Origin: Polaromonas sp. 39-63-25
GTDB lineage: Bacteria > Pseudomonadota > Gammaproteobacteria > Burkholderiales > Burkholderiaceae_C
Direction of reading: 5' to 3'
NCBI RefSeq assembly: GCF_002278925.1
Contig: NZ_NCJH01000007.1
Span: forward strand, 186,001-250,000
Length of the DNA stretch: 64,000 nt
A program made the position numbers and the translations under genes. Below are positions 36,257-43,675 of the stretch, piece after piece. Position 1 is the stretch's first letter. Each line of letters opens with the position of its first letter. The notes below the pieces were generated by a model that was not told the DNA's origin, ran no database searches, and was given only the letters and a program-made list of their open reading frames with translations.

Positions 36257-37268
36257 ACCGACCGCCAACGCCGCGCTGGCCGCCCGGCTACAGCACAAGA
36301 TCGACCAGAAAACCAAGCCGCTGGGCGCGCTCGGCCAGCTCGAAGCCCTGGCGCTGCAGCTCGGCCTGATCCAGCGCAGCGAGGCCATCACGTTCCAGTC
36401 GCCGCAAATGGTGGTGTTTGCCGCCGACCACGGCATTGCCAGCGAGGGCGTATCGGCCTTTCCGCAGGCCGTGACGCTGCAGATGGTGGGCAACATGCTG
36501 GCCGGCGGCGCCGCGATCAATGTGTTTGCGCGCCAGCACGGTTTTGCCCTGCAGGTGGTGGACGCCGGCGTGGCCGCCGACCTGGCCGACCACCCGCAGC
36601 TGCAGCAGCGAAAAATTGCCCCGGGCACCAACAACATGTGCGAGGGTCCCGCCATGTCGCTCGCGCAGGCCCACGCCGCGTTGCAGGCCGGCATGGATGT
36701 CATGCAGGGCCTGTCCGGCAACGTCGTGGCCTTTGGCGAGATGGGCATTGCCAACACCTCGCCCGCCGCCCTGCTGCTGGCCCGGCTGGCCGGCCTGCCG
36801 ATCGGCGACGTGGTCGGGCGCGGCACCGGCCTGGACGATGCGCAGCTGGCCCACAAACAGGCGGTGCTCACGCGCGCCCTGGCCCGCCACGCCGATGTGC
36901 ATGAGCCGCTGGCCGTGCTGGCGGCGCTGGGCGGTTTCGAAGTCGCCATGATGGCCGGCGCCATGCTGCAGGCGGCCAGCGAGCGCCGCGTGGTGCTGGT
37001 CGACGGCTTTATCGCCGGTGCCGCCGCGCTGGTGGCGCGCGCCCTCGTGCCGCAGGTGCAGGACTACCTGGTGTTTTGCCACCGCTCGGCCGAGCGCGGC
37101 CACCACCTGCTGCTGGCCCACCTGAAGGCTGTGCCGCTGCTCAACCTGGACATGCGCCTGGGCGAAGGCACGGGCGCGCTGCTCGCCTGGCCACTGCTGC
37201 AATCGGCAGCGCTGTTCATGGCAGAGATGGCGAGTTTTGATTCGGCCGGGGTCAGCGGGAAGAGTTAG
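36219..37268 (+). CDS. cobT: nicotinate-nucleotide-dimethylbenzimidazole phosphoribosyltransferase
   Basis: A 349-residue enzyme that makes alpha-ribazole-5-phosphate for the lower ligand of cobalamin. Matches include KTKPLGALGQLE near the N-terminus, FAADHGIASEGVSAFP, FGEMGIANTSPAALL and the C-terminal MRLGEGTGALLAWPL with the catalytic Glu. The ATG at 36219 gives the usual length of about 350; a GTG at 36066 would add 51 residues of cysteine-rich out-of-frame sequence from the CWC gene. It is followed 2 bases later by cobS. Confidence 0.95.
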   Translation: MTDHKTFFLPAIEPTANAALAARLQHKIDQKTKPLGALGQLEALALQLGLIQRSEAITFQSPQMVVFAADHGIASEGVSAFPQAVTLQMVGNMLAGGAAINVFARQHGFALQVVDAGVAADLADHPQLQQRKIAPGTNNMCEGPAMSLAQAHAALQAGMDVMQGLSGNVVAFGEMGIANTSPAALLLARLAGLPIGDVVGRGTGLDDAQLAHKQAVLTRALARHADVHEPLAVLAALGGFEVAMMAGAMLQAASERRVVLVDGFIAGAAALVARALVPQVQDYLVFCHRSAERGHHLLLAHLKAVPLLNLDMRLGEGTGALLAWPLLQSAALFMAEMASFDSAGVSGKS

Positions 37269-37270
37269 AC

Positions 37271-38116
37271 ATGCTCCAGTTCATTCGCCACTACCTGCTG
37301 GCCGTCCAGTTTTTCACCCGCATTCCGGTCACCGGCGCGCTGGCGGCGTGGACCGGCTACAGCCCGGCCATGCTGCGCGCCAGTGCCGCGCATTTCCCCG
37401 GCATCGGCTGGCTGGTCGGCGCCGTGGCGGCCGGCGTGTACAGCCTGCTGATGGCGCTGCTGCCACCCACCGACTTCGCACCGCTGGTGGCCGCCGTCCT
37501 GTCCACGGTGGCAACGGTGCTGCTGACCGGCGGCTTTCACGAAGACGGGCTGGCCGACGTGACGGACGGGCTGGGTGGCAGTTACGACCGGGACCGCGCC
37601 CTGGAGATCATGAAGGACTCACGCGTCGGCGCTTTCGGCGCGATGGCGCTGGTGCTCGCACTGCTGGCCAAGGTGGCGCTGGTGGCGCTGCTCGGCTCGG
37701 TCGAAAGCGCCCTGTCCGGCATGGAAGAAGCTCCCGACCTGCCCCTGGACGGCTGGCTGGTCGCCGCGGCCCTGTTTGCCGCGCATGTGGTCTCGCGCAC
37801 CCTGCCGCTGCTGCTGATCCGCGTGCTGCCGCATGTCGGCGATGCCGCGGGCTCCAAGTCCAAACCCCTGGCCGACCAGATCACGCTGGCCAGCGTGGCG
37901 GTGGCGTTTGTATGGTCATTTTCGGCCCTGGCCCTTGCCAGTTATGCGCTTTCAGCTATGACTTTGATAGTGGCCTGCAGCTTCTCCGTGCTCGGCCTGC
38001 TGTGGATGGGCCGCCTGTTCTCGCGCCGCCTGCAGGGTTTCACCGGCGACTGCCTGGGCGCCACGCAGCAGGTCTGCGAGATCGCTTTTTACCTCGGCCT
38101 GGCGATCGCCTTGTAG
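37271..38116 (+). CDS. cobS: adenosylcobinamide-GDP ribazoletransferase, with a repeat-derived segment
   Basis: A 281-residue integral membrane cobalamin synthase that joins adenosylcobinamide-GDP to alpha-ribazole. The N-terminus LLAVQFFTRIPV and the metal-binding region GGFHEDGLADVTDGLGG are canonical, as is GDCLGATQQ near the C-terminus. In the later membrane region, the stretch LALASYALSAMTLIVA is encoded by an interspersed repeat copy (37926-37973) that keeps the helix hydrophobic. It is the middle gene of cobT-cobS-cobC. Confidence 0.93.
   Translation: MLQFIRHYLLAVQFFTRIPVTGALAAWTGYSPAMLRASAAHFPGIGWLVGAVAAGVYSLLMALLPPTDFAPLVAAVLSTVATVLLTGGFHEDGLADVTDGLGGSYDRDRALEIMKDSRVGAFGAMALVLALLAKVALVALLGSVESALSGMEEAPDLPLDGWLVAAALFAAHVVSRTLPLLLIRVLPHVGDAAGSKSKPLADQITLASVAVAFVWSFSALALASYALSAMTLIVACSFSVLGLLWMGRLFSRRLQGFTGDCLGATQQVCEIAFYLGLAIAL
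37926..37973 (+). repeat. interspersed GCTAY-N7-RTAGC element, copy 8 (inside cobS, in frame)
   Basis: Arm GCCCTTGCCAGTTATGCGC, then module GCTATGACTTTGATAGT (37955-37971). It reads GCT ATG ACT TTG ATA GT (A-M-T-L-I-V) on the coding strand, the same frame as the other coding copies. It is degenerate at the last base of the stem. Confidence 0.6.
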
Positions 38117-38137
38117 TCAGCTTGGCAGGCATTTTTC

Positions 38138-38210
38138 CCGTTCGCCCTGAGCCAGTCGAAGGGCCCTGCGTCGAGCTCAGGACAGGCTTCGACAAGCTCA
38201 GCCCGAACGG
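38138..38210. repeat. inverted pair of REP-like sequences
   Basis: CCGTTCGCCCTGAGCC (38138 onward) and, inverted, GCTCAGCCCGAACGG (ending 38210), each followed or preceded by a TCGA-containing segment. They can form a large hairpin between cobS and cobC. Confidence 0.7.
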
Positions 38211-38219
38211 TGTAACGGC

Positions 38220-38786
38220 ATGACCCTCTGGCTGGTGCGCCACGCGCAGGTCCTGCTGGCGCCGGGCACCTGTTACGGCGCGCTGGATGTGGCGGCGGAC
38301 CGGGAGGCGACGGAGCAAAGCGCTGCCTCCCTGGCCGACGTGCTTCCCGCTGGCGCGCAGATCAGCACCTCGCCGCTACAAAGATGTGAGCAACTTGCGC
38401 AGGCGCTGATTGGGCTGCGGCCGGATTTGACCTTTCAAACCGACGCCCGGCTGCAGGAGATGAACTTCGGTGCCTGGGAAGGCCGGCGCTGGAGCGACAT
38501 CATGCGCAGCGACTTCGACGCCTGGATGGCCGACTTTGCCGGCCACGCCGTCGGCGGCCACGGCGAAAGCGTGCGCGCCGTGATGGCGCGCGTGGCCCAG
38601 GTTTTCGACGAACTGCCGGCCGGGCCGGACACCGTCTGGATCACCCACGCCGGCATCATCCGCGCCGCGCAGCTGCTGGCCTGCGGCGTGCGCGAGGTCA
38701 CGCGGGCCGACCAGTGGCCGCTTGAGAGCGTGGCCTGCGGACAATGGCGCACACTTGAGCTATCGTTGACTCCACCCCCGCAGTAA
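38220..38786 (+). CDS. cobC: histidine phosphatase family protein, probable alpha-ribazole phosphatase
   Basis: A 188-residue phosphoglycerate-mutase-like phosphatase. The catalytic motif is LVRHAQ (RHA in place of the commoner RHG); SPLQRC, the acid-bearing EMNFGAWEGR and the second histidine in WITHAG complete the active site. Position after cobT-cobS supports alpha-ribazole-5'-phosphate dephosphorylation. The ATG begins 103 bases after cobS, across the REP-like hairpin. Confidence 0.85.
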   Translation: MTLWLVRHAQVLLAPGTCYGALDVAADREATEQSAASLADVLPAGAQISTSPLQRCEQLAQALIGLRPDLTFQTDARLQEMNFGAWEGRRWSDIMRSDFDAWMADFAGHAVGGHGESVRAVMARVAQVFDELPAGPDTVWITHAGIIRAAQLLACGVREVTRADQWPLESVACGQWRTLELSLTPPPQ

Positions 38787-38798
38787 ACAGGTAAACCC

Positions 38799-39767
38799 AT
38801 GGCAGCAACTCTGGACGGACAACTGGTGGTCGCGATTTCATCGCGCGCGCTGTTTGATTTCGAGGAAGAAAACCGGGTGTTCGAGGACGGCCTGGGCCAG
38901 CCGCCCGCGCCCGGCACCAAGCGTGACGCCGCCTACATGCAGCTGCAGCTGGACCGGCTCGACGTGCCGGCCAAACCCGGCGTGGCTTTTTCGCTGGTCA
39001 AAAAGCTGCTGGCTTTCAACGACGCGCCCGACAGCCTGGACGACGCCTCGCCTTCGGCCAAGCTGGCACAACGCGTCGAAGTGGTGATCCTCTCGCGCAA
39101 CGACCCGGTCTCCGGCATGCGTGTGTTCCGCTCGGCCCAGCATTACGGCCTGGCCATCCAGCGCGGCACCTTCAACCGTGGCGAGCCGCCGTGGCGCTAC
39201 CTCAAACCCCTGCATGCCAACCTGTTTTTGTCGACCCACCTCAGCGATGTGCGCGAGGCGCTGGCGGCCGGCGTGCCGGCCGCGCAGGTCTATCCGCAGT
39301 CGGCCCATGCCAGCGACCAGCACCCCCATGAAGTGCGCATCGCATTCGACGGCGACGCGGTGATTTTTTCCGACGAGGCCGAACGTGTGTTCCAGGCGCA
39401 GGGCCTGTCGGCCTTCCAGGCGCATGAACGCGACAAGGCCACGCAGCCGCTGCTGGCCGGGCCTTTCAAGCCGCTGCTCGAAGCGCTGCACCGCCTGCAG
39501 CAGGTCGGCACCTCGCGCATGCGCATACGCACGGCGCTGGTCACGGCGCGCAGCGCGCCGGCGCACGAGCGCGCAATCCGCACACTGATGGACTGGAACA
39601 TCGAGGTTGACGAAGCCATGTTCCTCGGCGGACTGGCCAAGGGCGAGTTTTTGCGCGAGTTCGAGCCCGACTTTTTCTTCGACGACCAGACCGGCCATGT
39701 CGATTCAGCCTCGCAGCATGTGCCTTCCGGCCATGTGGTCAGCGGCGTGTCCAACCAGCTGTCGTGA
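38799..39767 (+). CDS. 5'-nucleotidase (NT5C1-like family)
   Basis: A 322-residue protein of the bacterial 5'-nucleotidase family related to cytosolic NT5C1. Features include VVAISSRALFDFEEEN near the N-terminus, VVILSRNDPVSGMRVF, FDGDAVIFSDEAERV (HAD-like DGDA motif) and FFDDQTGHVDSA near the C-terminus. It presumably removes phosphate from nucleoside monophosphates in the cytoplasm. It starts 12 bases after cobC, so it may be co-transcribed; nucleotide salvage is not an obvious part of cobalamin synthesis. Confidence 0.88.
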   Translation: MAATLDGQLVVAISSRALFDFEEENRVFEDGLGQPPAPGTKRDAAYMQLQLDRLDVPAKPGVAFSLVKKLLAFNDAPDSLDDASPSAKLAQRVEVVILSRNDPVSGMRVFRSAQHYGLAIQRGTFNRGEPPWRYLKPLHANLFLSTHLSDVREALAAGVPAAQVYPQSAHASDQHPHEVRIAFDGDAVIFSDEAERVFQAQGLSAFQAHERDKATQPLLAGPFKPLLEALHRLQQVGTSRMRIRTALVTARSAPAHERAIRTLMDWNIEVDEAMFLGGLAKGEFLREFEPDFFFDDQTGHVDSASQHVPSGHVVSGVSNQLS

Positions 39768-39787
39768 GACCGCATTGCCAAAGGTTT

Positions 39788-39877
39788 GTCATTGCGGACT
39801 TGATCCGCAATCCATGCCTGCAGACTGACAGGCCGGTAGTTCATGCGGCATGGATCCCGGGTCACGCCCGGGATGAC
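39788..39877. repeat. inverted-repeat intergenic element
   Basis: Ends GTCATTGCGG and CCGGGATGAC give GTCAT/ATGAC termini. Two internal palindromes are seen (TTGCGGActtgaTCCGCAA and ATCCCGGGtcacgCCCGGGAT). It fills the gap between the convergent nucleotidase and crotonase genes. Confidence 0.75.
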
Positions 39878-39886
39878 AGATAAAGC

Positions 39887-40699
39887 CTAACGCCCCACAA
39901 ACTTCGCCGGCCGCTTTTCCACAAACGAACGCACACCTTCAGCCGCGTCTTCGCTGCGCGACAGGCCTTGCTGCACCGCGATGAAGTCCTGCATGGCCAG
40001 CACCGGGCCGTGTTCCACCGCCTTGAGTGCATTTTTTCGCGTGGCCACCACCGCCAGCGGCGCTTGGGCGGCAATGGCCTCGGCAATCTGCAATGCCTCG
40101 TCCAGGACCTGACCGGCGGGCACCACCTTCTGCACGAAGTTCAGCCGCAGAGCTTCGGCACTGCCAAACTCGTCGCCGGTCAACAGGTGCAGCAGCGCAT
40201 TGCCCAGGCCGGCACGTTCGGCCATGCGCAGCGTGGCGCCGCCGGTGGCCATGATGCCGCGCTTGACCTCGAGCTGTGAAAACCGGCAGTCGTCTGCGGC
40301 CACCACAATGTCGGCCGCCAGCATCAGCTCGATGCCCAGGGTGTAGGTGATGCCCTGCACAGCGACCACCATGGGTTTGCTGCGGCGCCGGTACCCTTCC
40401 ATGCCCAGGTCCAGCGGATCGACCAGGCCCAGCGGCACGGCTTTTTCGCCGCGCTGCATCAGCGGCGCAATCGTCGGCAGGTCCAGCCCGGCGGTGAAGT
40501 GATCGCCCAGCGCATGCAGCACGCCCACGCGCAAGGCGGGGTCGTCATCGAGGCGGGTGTATGCCTGGCCCAGCTCGCGAAACATCTTCGGCGTGAAGCC
40601 GTTGCGCTTGGCCGGGCGGTTGATGGCGATCAGCAGCAAGGGGCCGCGCACGGCGCAATCTATGCTGCCTTCGGGGGAAGGGGGCGTGGAGGTGTTCAT
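39887..40699 (-). CDS. enoyl-CoA hydratase/isomerase (crotonase) family protein
   Basis: A 270-residue crotonase-fold protein. The oxyanion-hole segments are HFTAGLDL and GITYTLGIELMLAADIVVAA. The usual catalytic Glu pair of enoyl-CoA hydratase is not clearly conserved (QLEVKRGIMATGG has one Glu near the active loop), so isomerase or another CoA-ester reaction is possible. It is monocistronic as far as I can see, and divergent from the ABC exporter gene. Confidence 0.85.
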   Translation of the reverse strand: MNTSTPPSPEGSIDCAVRGPLLLIAINRPAKRNGFTPKMFRELGQAYTRLDDDPALRVGVLHALGDHFTAGLDLPTIAPLMQRGEKAVPLGLVDPLDLGMEGYRRRSKPMVVAVQGITYTLGIELMLAADIVVAADDCRFSQLEVKRGIMATGGATLRMAERAGLGNALLHLLTGDEFGSAEALRLNFVQKVVPAGQVLDEALQIAEAIAAQAPLAVVATRKNALKAVEHGPVLAMQDFIAVQQGLSRSEDAAEGVRSFVEKRPAKFVGR

Positions 40700-40794
40700 G
40701 CCGGCATCCTAGCGAATTCCCGCGCTACGGCCATTCACTCGTGCGACAGGCGGCACTACACTGGCTTCCATTTCCGCACCCAAGGATGACTCCC

Positions 40795-42624
40795 ATGCCC
40801 CTGACGCCCCTGGTCCCCGCCGTGCACGGCAAGTTAGCCGCCTTCAAGGATTTCTGCCGCAAGGCCTGGGCGCTGACACGGCCCTACTTCGAATCCGAGG
40901 ACAAATGGAAGGCGCGCGGGCTGCTGGTCGCCATCGTGCTGCTCAACCTCGGCGCGGTGTACATGCTGGTGCTGATCAATGAGTGGAACCGGGTGTTCTA
41001 CGACGCGCTGCAGGACAAGAACCAGCCGGTGTTCTGGGAGCAGCTCGGGCGCTTCACCTACCTGGCCTTTGCCTTCATCATCATCGCGGTCTATCGCTTT
41101 TACCTGACGCAGCTGCTGGAGATACGCTGGCGCGCCTGGATGACGGCCCACTACCTGCAGCGCTGGCTGGCCGACCATGCCTTCTACCGGATGGAGCTGG
41201 CCCGTTATGCGAGTCATGGCGCGAATGGCAATGGCGGCAATGGCACGGCCGCACCGGACAACCCCGACCAGCGCATCCAGGAAGACCTGAACCTGTTCAC
41301 CACCTACACCATCTCCCTGAGCATGGGCCTGCTCAACGCCGTGGTGACGCTGCTGAGTTTTGTCGGCATCCTGTGGAGCCTGTCGGGGCCGTTTGGCTTC
41401 ACGCTGGGCGGCACCAGCTTCAACATTCCCGGCTTCATGGTCTGGATGGCGGTGCTGTACTGCGCCGCCGGCAGCATCATCACGCACTACATCGGCCGGC
41501 CGCAGATCCGGCTCAACTTCCTGCAGCAGCGTTACGAGGCCGACTTCCGCCACCACCTGGTGCGGGTGCGCGAATACAGCGAATCGATTGCGCTCGACAA
41601 GGGCGAGGCGGTCGAGCGCGTGCACCTGGAAGGCCGTTTTTCCACCGTGCTGGGCAACTACCTGACCTTGATCAAGAAACAGAAAAACCTGATCTGGTTC
41701 ACCAATTTCTTCGGCCAGGCCGCCGTGGTGTTTCCCTTTGTGGTGGCCGCCCCGCGCTTTTTCAGCGGTGCCATCCAGCTCGGCCAGTTGATGCAGATCT
41801 CGTCGGCCTTCGGCCGTGTGCAGGACTCGCTGAGCTGGTTTGTCGACAACTACAGCAGCCTGGCCGCCTGGCGCGCCACAACCGACCGTCTCACCAGTTT
41901 TGAAGAGAGTTTTACGGCCCTGGCCCAGGCGCGGCAAGCGCAGACAGCTATGAATTCAGTAGCAACCGACGAATCCGCCACCAGCCTGGACACGCAGGAC
42001 CTGACCTTGGCGCTGCCCACCGGAGCGGTGTTGCTGGAAGGTGTTTCGCTGCATGCCGAAGCCGGCGAGAACGTGTTGATCAAGGGCCCGTCGGGCAGCG
42101 GCAAATCGACGCTGTTTCGCGCGCTGGCCGGCATCTGGCCCTTCAGCCGCGGCTCTACCCGTCTGCCGGCCAACACCATGTTCATTCCTCAGCGCCCCTA
42201 CTTCCCGAACGGCAGCCTGCGCGACGCGCTGGCCTACCCGCAGCCGGCCGCGAGCTACAGCGACGCACAACTGCGGCAGGCGCTGGAAGACGCGCTGCTG
42301 CCGAAGTTGATGCACCGGCTGGACGATGAAGACGCCTGGAGCCAGAAACTCTCTGGCGGGGAGCAGCAGCGCCTGGCGATTGCCCGCGTGCTGCTGAAAA
42401 AGCCGGCCTGGCTGTTTGCCGACGAAGCCACCAGCGCGCTCGACGAGGACGCCGAAAAAACACTGTATGAACGGCTGCTGGCCCAAACCAGGCAAGCGGG
42501 AGGCGCTATTGTTTCCATAGCGCACCGCCCCACGGTCGCCGCGTTTCACGGCAAGCGCTGGGAACTGGAGAAACAACCCGAAGGCGCGACAGCGCTGTAC
42601 CAGCTCAAGGAGACATCCGCATGA
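40795..42624 (+). CDS. SbmA/BacA-like ABC transporter (fused membrane and ATPase domains), with a repeat-derived linker
   Basis: A 609-residue inner membrane protein with an SbmA/BacA-type membrane domain (LTRPYFESEDKWKARGLL, YNALQ-like FYDALQDKN) followed by an ABC ATPase domain. Walker A is KGPSGSGKST, the signature LSGGEQQRLAIARVLL, Walker B WLFADEATSALD, H-loop SIAHRP. This YddA-like group takes up or exports peptides or vitamin-like compounds. The interdomain linker ALAQARQAQTAMNSVAT is encoded by a repeat copy. AAGGA lies 8 nt before the ATG at 40795; an ATG at 40786 is less well placed. Confidence 0.92.
   Translation: MPLTPLVPAVHGKLAAFKDFCRKAWALTRPYFESEDKWKARGLLVAIVLLNLGAVYMLVLINEWNRVFYDALQDKNQPVFWEQLGRFTYLAFAFIIIAVYRFYLTQLLEIRWRAWMTAHYLQRWLADHAFYRMELARYASHGANGNGGNGTAAPDNPDQRIQEDLNLFTTYTISLSMGLLNAVVTLLSFVGILWSLSGPFGFTLGGTSFNIPGFMVWMAVLYCAAGSIITHYIGRPQIRLNFLQQRYEADFRHHLVRVREYSESIALDKGEAVERVHLEGRFSTVLGNYLTLIKKQKNLIWFTNFFGQAAVVFPFVVAAPRFFSGAIQLGQLMQISSAFGRVQDSLSWFVDNYSSLAAWRATTDRLTSFEESFTALAQARQAQTAMNSVATDESATSLDTQDLTLALPTGAVLLEGVSLHAEAGENVLIKGPSGSGKSTLFRALAGIWPFSRGSTRLPANTMFIPQRPYFPNGSLRDALAYPQPAASYSDAQLRQALEDALLPKLMHRLDDEDAWSQKLSGGEQQRLAIARVLLKKPAWLFADEATSALDEDAEKTLYERLLAQTRQAGGAIVSIAHRPTVAAFHGKRWELEKQPEGATALYQLKETSA
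41915..41965 (+). repeat. interspersed GCTAY-N7-RTAGC element, copy 9 (inside the SbmA-like gene, in frame)
   Basis: Arm CGGCCCTGGCCC to AAGCGCAGAC, then module GCTATGAATTCAGTAGC (41947-41963). It reads GCT ATG AAT TCA GTA GC (A-M-N-S-V-A). It falls in the linker between the membrane and ATPase domains. Confidence 0.75.
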
Positions 42625-42947
42625 TCGCCGCCACACCGCCAGCCCCCTACTACGCCGTGATCTTCACCTCCCTGCGCACCGAAGTGGACGCAGGCTACGG
42701 CGCCATGGCCGAACACATGGTCGAACTGGCCGCGCAGCAGCCGGGTTTTCTGGGCGTGGAATCGGCGCGGGAAGGTGTCGGCATCACCGTCAGTTACTGG
42801 GAGAGCCTGGAGGCCATACGGGCCTGGAAGACCAACGCCGAGCATTTGGTGGCGCAAAAGACGGGGCGCAGTGACTGGTACCGCCGGTACAAGACGCGCA
42901 TCGCCCGCGTTGAACGCGACTACGGCTTCGACAGCGCGGCCGCATAG
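42621..42947 (+). CDS. antibiotic biosynthesis monooxygenase (ABM) domain protein
   Basis: A 108-residue ferredoxin-like ABM-fold protein ([34 protein letters not shown] begins the domain; [16 protein letters not shown] follows). Proteins of this type are cofactor-free monooxygenases, heme-degrading enzymes or of unknown role; no specific catalytic residues can be assigned. Its ATG overlaps the ABC transporter stop as ATGA, so the two are coupled. Its 3' end overlaps the convergent queC by 28 bases. Confidence 0.85.
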   Translation: MIAATPPAPYYAVIFTSLRTEVDAGYGAMAEHMVELAAQQPGFLGVESAREGVGITVSYWESLEAIRAWKTNAEHLVAQKTGRSDWYRRYKTRIARVERDYGFDSAAA

Positions 42948-43627
42948 GCCGCATAACCCCGCAGGCGCAGCTCGCAGGCCGGGCACTGGCCGCAGCCATA
43001 ACCCCAGGCATGGCGGTGCTCCCGGTCGCCGAGGTAGCAGGTGTGGGTGTGTTCGATGATGAGTTGCACCAGCGCCTGGCCGCCCAGCGCCTCGGCCAGC
43101 GCCCAGGTGGCCGCCTTGTCGATCCACATCAGCGGCGTCTCGATCAGGAAACGTTTGTCCATGCCCAGCGACAAGGCGAGTTGCATGGCTTTCATGGTGT
43201 CGTCGCGGCAGTCGGGGTAGCCTGAAAAATCGGTCTCGCAGACCCCGGTGACCAGTACCTGCAGGTCGCGCCGATAGGCCAGCGCCGCCGCCAGTGTCAG
43301 GAACAGCAGGTTGCGCCCCGGCACAAAGGTGTTGGGCAGGCCCGAACTCTCCATCTTGAAAGCCGTGTCGCGTGTCAGTGAGGTCTCGCTGACCTGCCCC
43401 AGCACGGCAAGGTCGAGAAAATGATCCTCGCCAAGCCTGGACGCCCACTGCGGAAACTGCGCCCTGATCTCGCGCAGCACCACCAGGCGCGCCTGCAGCT
43501 CCACGCTATGGCGCTGGCCGTAGTCGAAACCCACGGTTTCCACACGCTCGTATTTCGACAGCGCCTGTGCCAGGCAGGTGGTGGAGTCCTGCCCACCGGA
43601 GAACAGGACGAGGGCGGTGGTGTGCAT
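42920..43627 (-). CDS. queC: 7-cyano-7-deazaguanine synthase
   Basis: A 235-residue ATP-dependent enzyme that converts 7-carboxy-7-deazaguanine to preQ0, the precursor of the tRNA nucleoside queuosine. The PP-loop [12 protein letters not shown] is near the N-terminus, and the C-terminal zinc site is visible as [22 protein letters not shown]. Length is typical. It is convergent with the ABM gene, and no other queuosine genes are in the window. Confidence 0.95.
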   Translation of the reverse strand: MHTTALVLFSGGQDSTTCLAQALSKYERVETVGFDYGQRHSVELQARLVVLREIRAQFPQWASRLGEDHFLDLAVLGQVSETSLTRDTAFKMESSGLPNTFVPGRNLLFLTLAAALAYRRDLQVLVTGVCETDFSGYPDCRDDTMKAMQLALSLGMDKRFLIETPLMWIDKAATWALAEALGGQALVQLIIEHTHTCYLGDREHRHAWGYGCGQCPACELRLRGYAAYAAALSKP

Positions 43628-43675
43628 GGGGAAAAGTCGGTGCGTTGTGCGGGAGCGGCTATTGTGCCGCGCCGC

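Noticed and set aside
38365..38420. GCTACAAAGATGTGAGCAACTTGCGC in cobC resembles the repeat
   Set aside because: It encodes the conserved SPLQRC phosphatase motif and the 17-nt spacing is not kept.
42506..42530. GCTATTGTTTCCATAGC in the SbmA-like gene looks like the 17-nt repeat module
   Set aside because: It encodes the conserved H-loop SIAHRP of ABC ATPases and has no adjacent arm, so it is probably chance or codon choice; excluded from the 12 copies.
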